Positions 6,277-8,297 of a stretch of DNA of 8,297 nt are shown piece after piece (the stretch's first letter is position 1; each line of letters opens with the position of its first letter). The notes below the pieces were generated by a model. The model was not told where the DNA came from and ran no database searches. It was given only the letters and a program-made list of their open reading frames with translations. The stretch is taken from contig DATBIK010000025.1 in the NCBI GenBank assembly GCA_036556985.1, forward strand, positions 1 through 8,297, given 5' to 3'. A program made the translations under genes and the position numbers. The stretch is from JAPSGM01 sp036556985. GTDB lineage: Bacteria; Chloroflexota; Limnocylindria; QHBO01.

Positions 6277-6322
6277 CACACGAACGGCTGGCGTCACGCC
6301 AGCCGCGCGCGATGGCCGTGTG
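6277..6322 (-). promoter_or_regulatory. Nested stem-loop in the rpmH leader
   Basis: An inner perfect 9-bp stem (6285-6293 with 6297-6305, 3-nt loop) is enclosed by an outer 6-bp stem, CACACG (6277-6282) with CGTGTG (6317-6322). It would lie in the 5' untranslated RNA of the rpmH operon, about 55 nt before the L34 start. No T-run follows on the minus strand, so simple termination is unlikely. A control or stability role is inference. Confidence 0.5.
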
Positions 6323-6347
6323 CCGGCTCTTCTCGCTCTGCGCCGCG

Positions 6348-6378
6348 ATTCTACCGTACCGCGCGCGGCAGGTGTCAA
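6348..6378 (-). promoter_or_regulatory. Predicted rpmH operon promoter
   Basis: On the minus strand a perfect TTGACA (6378-6373) and TAGAAT (6353-6348, five of six matches to TATAAT) are separated by 19 bp, slightly long for a sigma-70 promoter. Transcription would start near 6341 and cover rpmH, rnpA, yidD, yidC, jag and probably the gene at 2877-3305. No other promoter as good is visible in the operon. Confidence 0.7.
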
Positions 6379-6419
6379 ACGTCCTCTGTCTCGGCTTGGC
6401 CGCTTCCCGTTGCGCGCTT

Positions 6420-6599
6420 TACCGATCTATCGGCTGATCGGCACCTGGGGTCACTCCGGGGCGCCGCCTGGCCGATCTATCGGTACGGCGCACGCCTGAG
6501 GTGCACCCGGGGGCGCAGTCCAGGCTCAGCCTGTGCCGATAGATGTGACGGTGCGCACCTGGCACCTGCCTCTGGCGCGATCCGGCCGATAGATCGGTA
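6420..6599. repeat. Mirror-symmetric array of four CCGATCTATCGG sites between rpmH and dnaA
   Basis: Site 1 is CCGATCTATCGG at 6422-6433 and site 2 the same at 6472-6483. Site 3 is reversed and half-degenerate, CCGATAGATGTG at 6536-6547. Site 4 is reversed and perfect, CCGATAGATCGG at 6586-6597. Each site is itself an inverted repeat, CCGAT/ATCGG around two central bases, and those two bases give it a direction. Centres are 50, 64 and 50 bp apart, and all four are mirror images about 6509.5. The outer pair matches over 15 bp (6420-6434 with 6585-6599). ATCTATCGG is common to all four. The array sits 43 bp from the rpmH -35 and 42 bp from the dnaA -35. This is most simply an operator array for a dimeric regulator acting on both promoters; an origin-related protein is the other option. 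Binding partner unknown. Confidence 0.8.
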
Positions 6600-6639
6600 C
6601 CGCCCGAGCCGGCCGTCACGGACCGAGTCGCGAACCCCA

Positions 6640-6669
6640 TTGCCCGGCGCGAAGGGGCGCTGCTAAGAT
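6640..6669 (+). promoter_or_regulatory. Predicted dnaA promoter
   Basis: TTGCCC (6640-6645) and TAAGAT (6664-6669) are 18 bp apart, and TGC directly before TAAGAT makes an extended -10. Transcription would start near 6676, leaving a leader of about 100 nt before the dnaA ATG. The promoter mirrors the rpmH promoter across the four-site array. Confidence 0.6.
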
Positions 6670-6671
6670 GG

Positions 6672-6779
6672 CCCGACCCCCGACGCCGGAACGCCCAGAA
6701 CACCGGGTTCGCGCCGTCCGGAGGGAGTAGGATTCCGGGTCCCGACACCCTCCCGACACGACGTGGAGACGGCGAATTG
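6672..6779 (+). promoter_or_regulatory. dnaA leader with CCCGAC repeats and a sequestered SD-like sequence
   Basis: CCCGAC occurs at 6672-6677, 6679-6684, 6741-6746 and 6752-6757; the last two are part of a CCCGACAC direct repeat with 11-bp period. GGAGGGAG (6720-6727) looks like a strong ribosome site but no start codon follows at proper distance, and its GGAGGG can pair with CCCTCC (6748-6753). The real dnaA ribosome site is probably GGAG at 6765-6768, 8 nt before TTG 6777 and 11 nt before ATG 6780. Any control role is inference. Confidence 0.35.
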
Positions 6780-8120
6780 ATGGATGCGAACCAGGTCTGG
6801 CGCGCCGCCCTTGGCGAGCTGCAGGTCAGTCTCTCGCCCGCCAACTTCGAAACCTGGCTGAAGGACACGACCCTCGTCGACATCGACGACAACCGGTATC
6901 GCATCGCCGCCCCGAACGGGTTCGCGCGTGACTGGCTGGACAACCGCTACCGCACCCTGGTAAGCCAGACCCTGGCCCGGGTGGTGGGCGGATCGGTCCA
7001 GGTGGAGTTCGTCGTCGCCGACGCGCCCGGCCCGGTACCGGACCAGGCCGACGAGGACGCGCTGCCGCCGCCGCCCGCCTCGGCCGGTGGCAACACCGTC
7101 AACCTGAACAGCCGGTACGCCTTCAGCAACTTCATCGTGGGCAGCGCCAACCGCCTGGCCCACGCCGCCGCGCTCTCCGTCGCCGAGCGGCCGGGACACG
7201 CCTACAACCCCCTCTTCCTGTACGGCGGGGTGGGCCTCGGCAAGACCCACCTCATGCACGCGGTCGGCAACGCGGTGGCGGCCAAGTTCCCGCGCAAGCG
7301 GATCCTGTACGCCACGTCCGAGAAGTTCACGAACGACTTCATCAACTCCATCCGCGAGCAGAAGATGGAGGACTTCCGGAACCGATACCGCCGCATCGAC
7401 GTGCTCCTCATCGACGACATCCAGTTCATCGCGGAGCGCGAGCGAACCCAGGAGGAGTTCTTCCACACTTTCAACGCCATCCATGAGGCCGGCAAGCAGA
7501 TCGTGCTCTCCAGCGACCGGCCGCCGAAGGCGATCACCACCCTCGAGGAGCGGCTTCGCTCCCGGTTCGAGTGGGGCCTCATCGCCGACCTGACGCCGCC
7601 GGACCTCGAGACGCGCATCGCCATCCTGCGCAGCAAGGCGGAGGATCAGCTCAACCTCATCCCGGCCGAGGTGATCGAGTTCATCGCCCGAAAGGTGGTG
7701 AGCAACGTCCGCGAGCTCGAGGGCGCGCTGAACCGGGTCATCGCCTACGCCAGCATGTCCGGCATGCCGATCAACAACGAGCTCGCCTCGGCCGTGCTCA
7801 GCAACGTCATGTACAACCCCAAGAAGCGGTCGATCACCCCGCAGCGCATCGTGCGCGCGGTGGCCGACTACTACGGGGTCAACCTGGACCAGCTCCGCAG
7901 CTCGAAGCGCGACCGGGCCATCGTCGTCCCGCGCCAGATCGCCATGTTCCTCATTCGCGAGGAGACCGATATCTCGCTCCTGCGCATCGGTGCCGAGCTC
8001 GGCGGGCGGGACCACTCGACCGTCCTGCACGCCTGCGACAAGATCGCCCGCGAGCTTGCCGAGAACGACGAGATGCGGCGCGAGATCAGCGCCGTGCGGG
8101 AGATGATCTACGCGGAGTGA
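6780..8120 (+). CDS. dnaA: Chromosomal replication initiator protein DnaA
   Basis: A 446-residue DnaA, the AAA+ ATPase that binds DnaA boxes, melts the origin and loads the helicase. Domain I is about 1-75 (starts MDANQVWRAALGELQ); domain II is a short Pro/acidic linker (about 81-107). The AAA+ domain III has Walker A GGVGLGKTH (149-157), Walker B LLIDDIQF (209-216), sensor SSDRPP (244-249) and the arginine-finger region ERLRSRFEWG (257-266). Domain IV (about 348-446) contains the DNA-binding signature with GGRDHSTVLHAC (408-419). All key residues are present, so its target should be near-standard DnaA boxes. ATG 6780 is preferred; the TTG just before it would add one residue and has better spacing from GGAG. 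dnaN would be expected next but does not start before the window ends. Confidence 0.98.
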   Translation: MDANQVWRAALGELQVSLSPANFETWLKDTTLVDIDDNRYRIAAPNGFARDWLDNRYRTLVSQTLARVVGGSVQVEFVVADAPGPVPDQADEDALPPPPASAGGNTVNLNSRYAFSNFIVGSANRLAHAAALSVAERPGHAYNPLFLYGGVGLGKTHLMHAVGNAVAAKFPRKRILYATSEKFTNDFINSIREQKMEDFRNRYRRIDVLLIDDIQFIAERERTQEEFFHTFNAIHEAGKQIVLSSDRPPKAITTLEERLRSRFEWGLIADLTPPDLETRIAILRSKAEDQLNLIPAEVIEFIARKVVSNVRELEGALNRVIAYASMSGMPINNELASAVLSNVMYNPKKRSITPQRIVRAVADYYGVNLDQLRSSKRDRAIVVPRQIAMFLIREETDISLLRIGAELGGRDHSTVLHACDKIARELAENDEMRREISAVREMIYAE

Positions 8121-8297
8121 CGCCGGTGGACAACCCCAGGTGGATGTGGTGACAGGCGGGGGATGGAGCGACCATCGGCCATGATGCTCGGCGGCCCCGT
8201 CACCAGGCTTTTCCGGTCCGAGCACACGGCCTGGCGGCCCGGGCACACCACGCGTCCTCGCGCCACCCACAGGCCAGTCCGGCCCGATGCATCTCCC
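8121..8297. other. Start of the dnaA-dnaN spacer, possible edge of oriC
   Basis: The first 177 nt after dnaA hold no visible gene. GGTGGACAA at 8125-8133 is, on the minus strand, TTGTCCACC. This is one base from TTGTCCACA, the DnaA-box form common in GC-rich bacteria, and two from the E. coli TTATCCACA. A weaker relative, GGTGGATGT, follows at 8139-8147. No AT-rich unwinding segment is seen before the window ends. It fits the start of an origin placed between dnaA and dnaN, but most of that region lies outside. Confidence 0.45.

Noticed and set aside
6070..6378. An N-terminally extended RnpA starting at 6378
   Set aside because: The TTG start coincides with the predicted rpmH -35, upstream of the transcript start, and the added residues do not look like a protein domain.
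6422..6597. The CCGATCTATCGG sites as diverged DnaA boxes
   Set aside because: The best alignment, CTATCGGCA against TTATCCACA, matches only six of nine bases, and DnaA's DNA-binding signature is standard.
6698..6710. A LexA/SOS box in the dnaA leader (GAAC...GTTC)
   Set aside because: The half-sites are five bases apart, whereas the GAAC-N4-GTTC box needs four. It is more likely chance.
6763..6780. A five-codon upstream ORF (GTG to TGA) overlapping the dnaA start
   Set aside because: It has no ribosome site of its own, and such tiny frames arise easily by chance.
6663..8270. A 535-codon minus-strand open frame opposite dnaA
   Set aside because: It is the antisense shadow of dnaA, which has every expected motif on the plus strand.
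1..8297. CRISPR arrays, tRNA or rRNA genes, insertion sequences, phage genes
   Set aside because: None was seen: no regularly spaced direct repeats with unique spacers, no transposase or integrase motifs, no recognisable tRNA or rRNA sequence.

Overview
The window is clearly high-GC, uses ATG, GTG and TTG starts, and carries the chromosomal replication-origin neighbourhood of a bacterium. The gene order rpmH-rnpA-yidD-yidC-jag, transcribed away from a divergent dnaA, is the classic origin block. The lineage is not fixed by what can be read here; the style (GC-rich, extra YidC loop, Arg/Gly-rich Jag linker, unknown gene after jag) would suit a GC-rich Chloroflexota or actinobacterium-like organism, but this is a weak inference.

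Layout. Positions 1-2069 hold three minus-strand genes: the N-terminus of a probable cytochrome-b-like membrane protein (cut by the window edge), a small lipoprotein, and a COG1233-type FAD oxidoreductase. A ~260-bp divergent spacer follows. A plus-strand four-helix membrane protein (2329-2880) then runs tail-to-tail into an unrecognised acidic protein (2877-3305, minus), the two stop codons sharing one CTAG. From 6224 down to 3335 lies the minus-strand operon rpmH, rnpA, yidD, yidC, jag, packed with 4-nt overlaps or gaps of 1-20 nt; the unknown 142-aa protein looks like its last member. The usual mnmE/mnmG/rsmG/parAB genes do not follow jag. dnaA (6780-8120) is on the plus strand, and the window ends 177 nt past its stop before any dnaN start.

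How it works together. The operon supplies ribosomal protein L34, the RNase P protein, the membrane insertase YidC with its helper YidD, and an RNA-binding Jag/KhpB protein; dnaA supplies the initiator.

The most interesting signal is in the rpmH-dnaA spacer (6225-6779). Four copies of a 12-bp motif, CCGATCTATCGG, sit at exact mirror positions about 6509.5: two forward and two reversed, with centre spacings of 50, 64 and 50 bp. Predicted promoters for rpmH (minus) and dnaA (plus) lie 43 and 42 bp outside this array, so the symmetry includes both promoters. It looks like an operator array for joint control of dnaA and the rpmH operon. The sites do not resemble DnaA boxes; DnaA-box-like sequence occurs only just after the dnaA stop.
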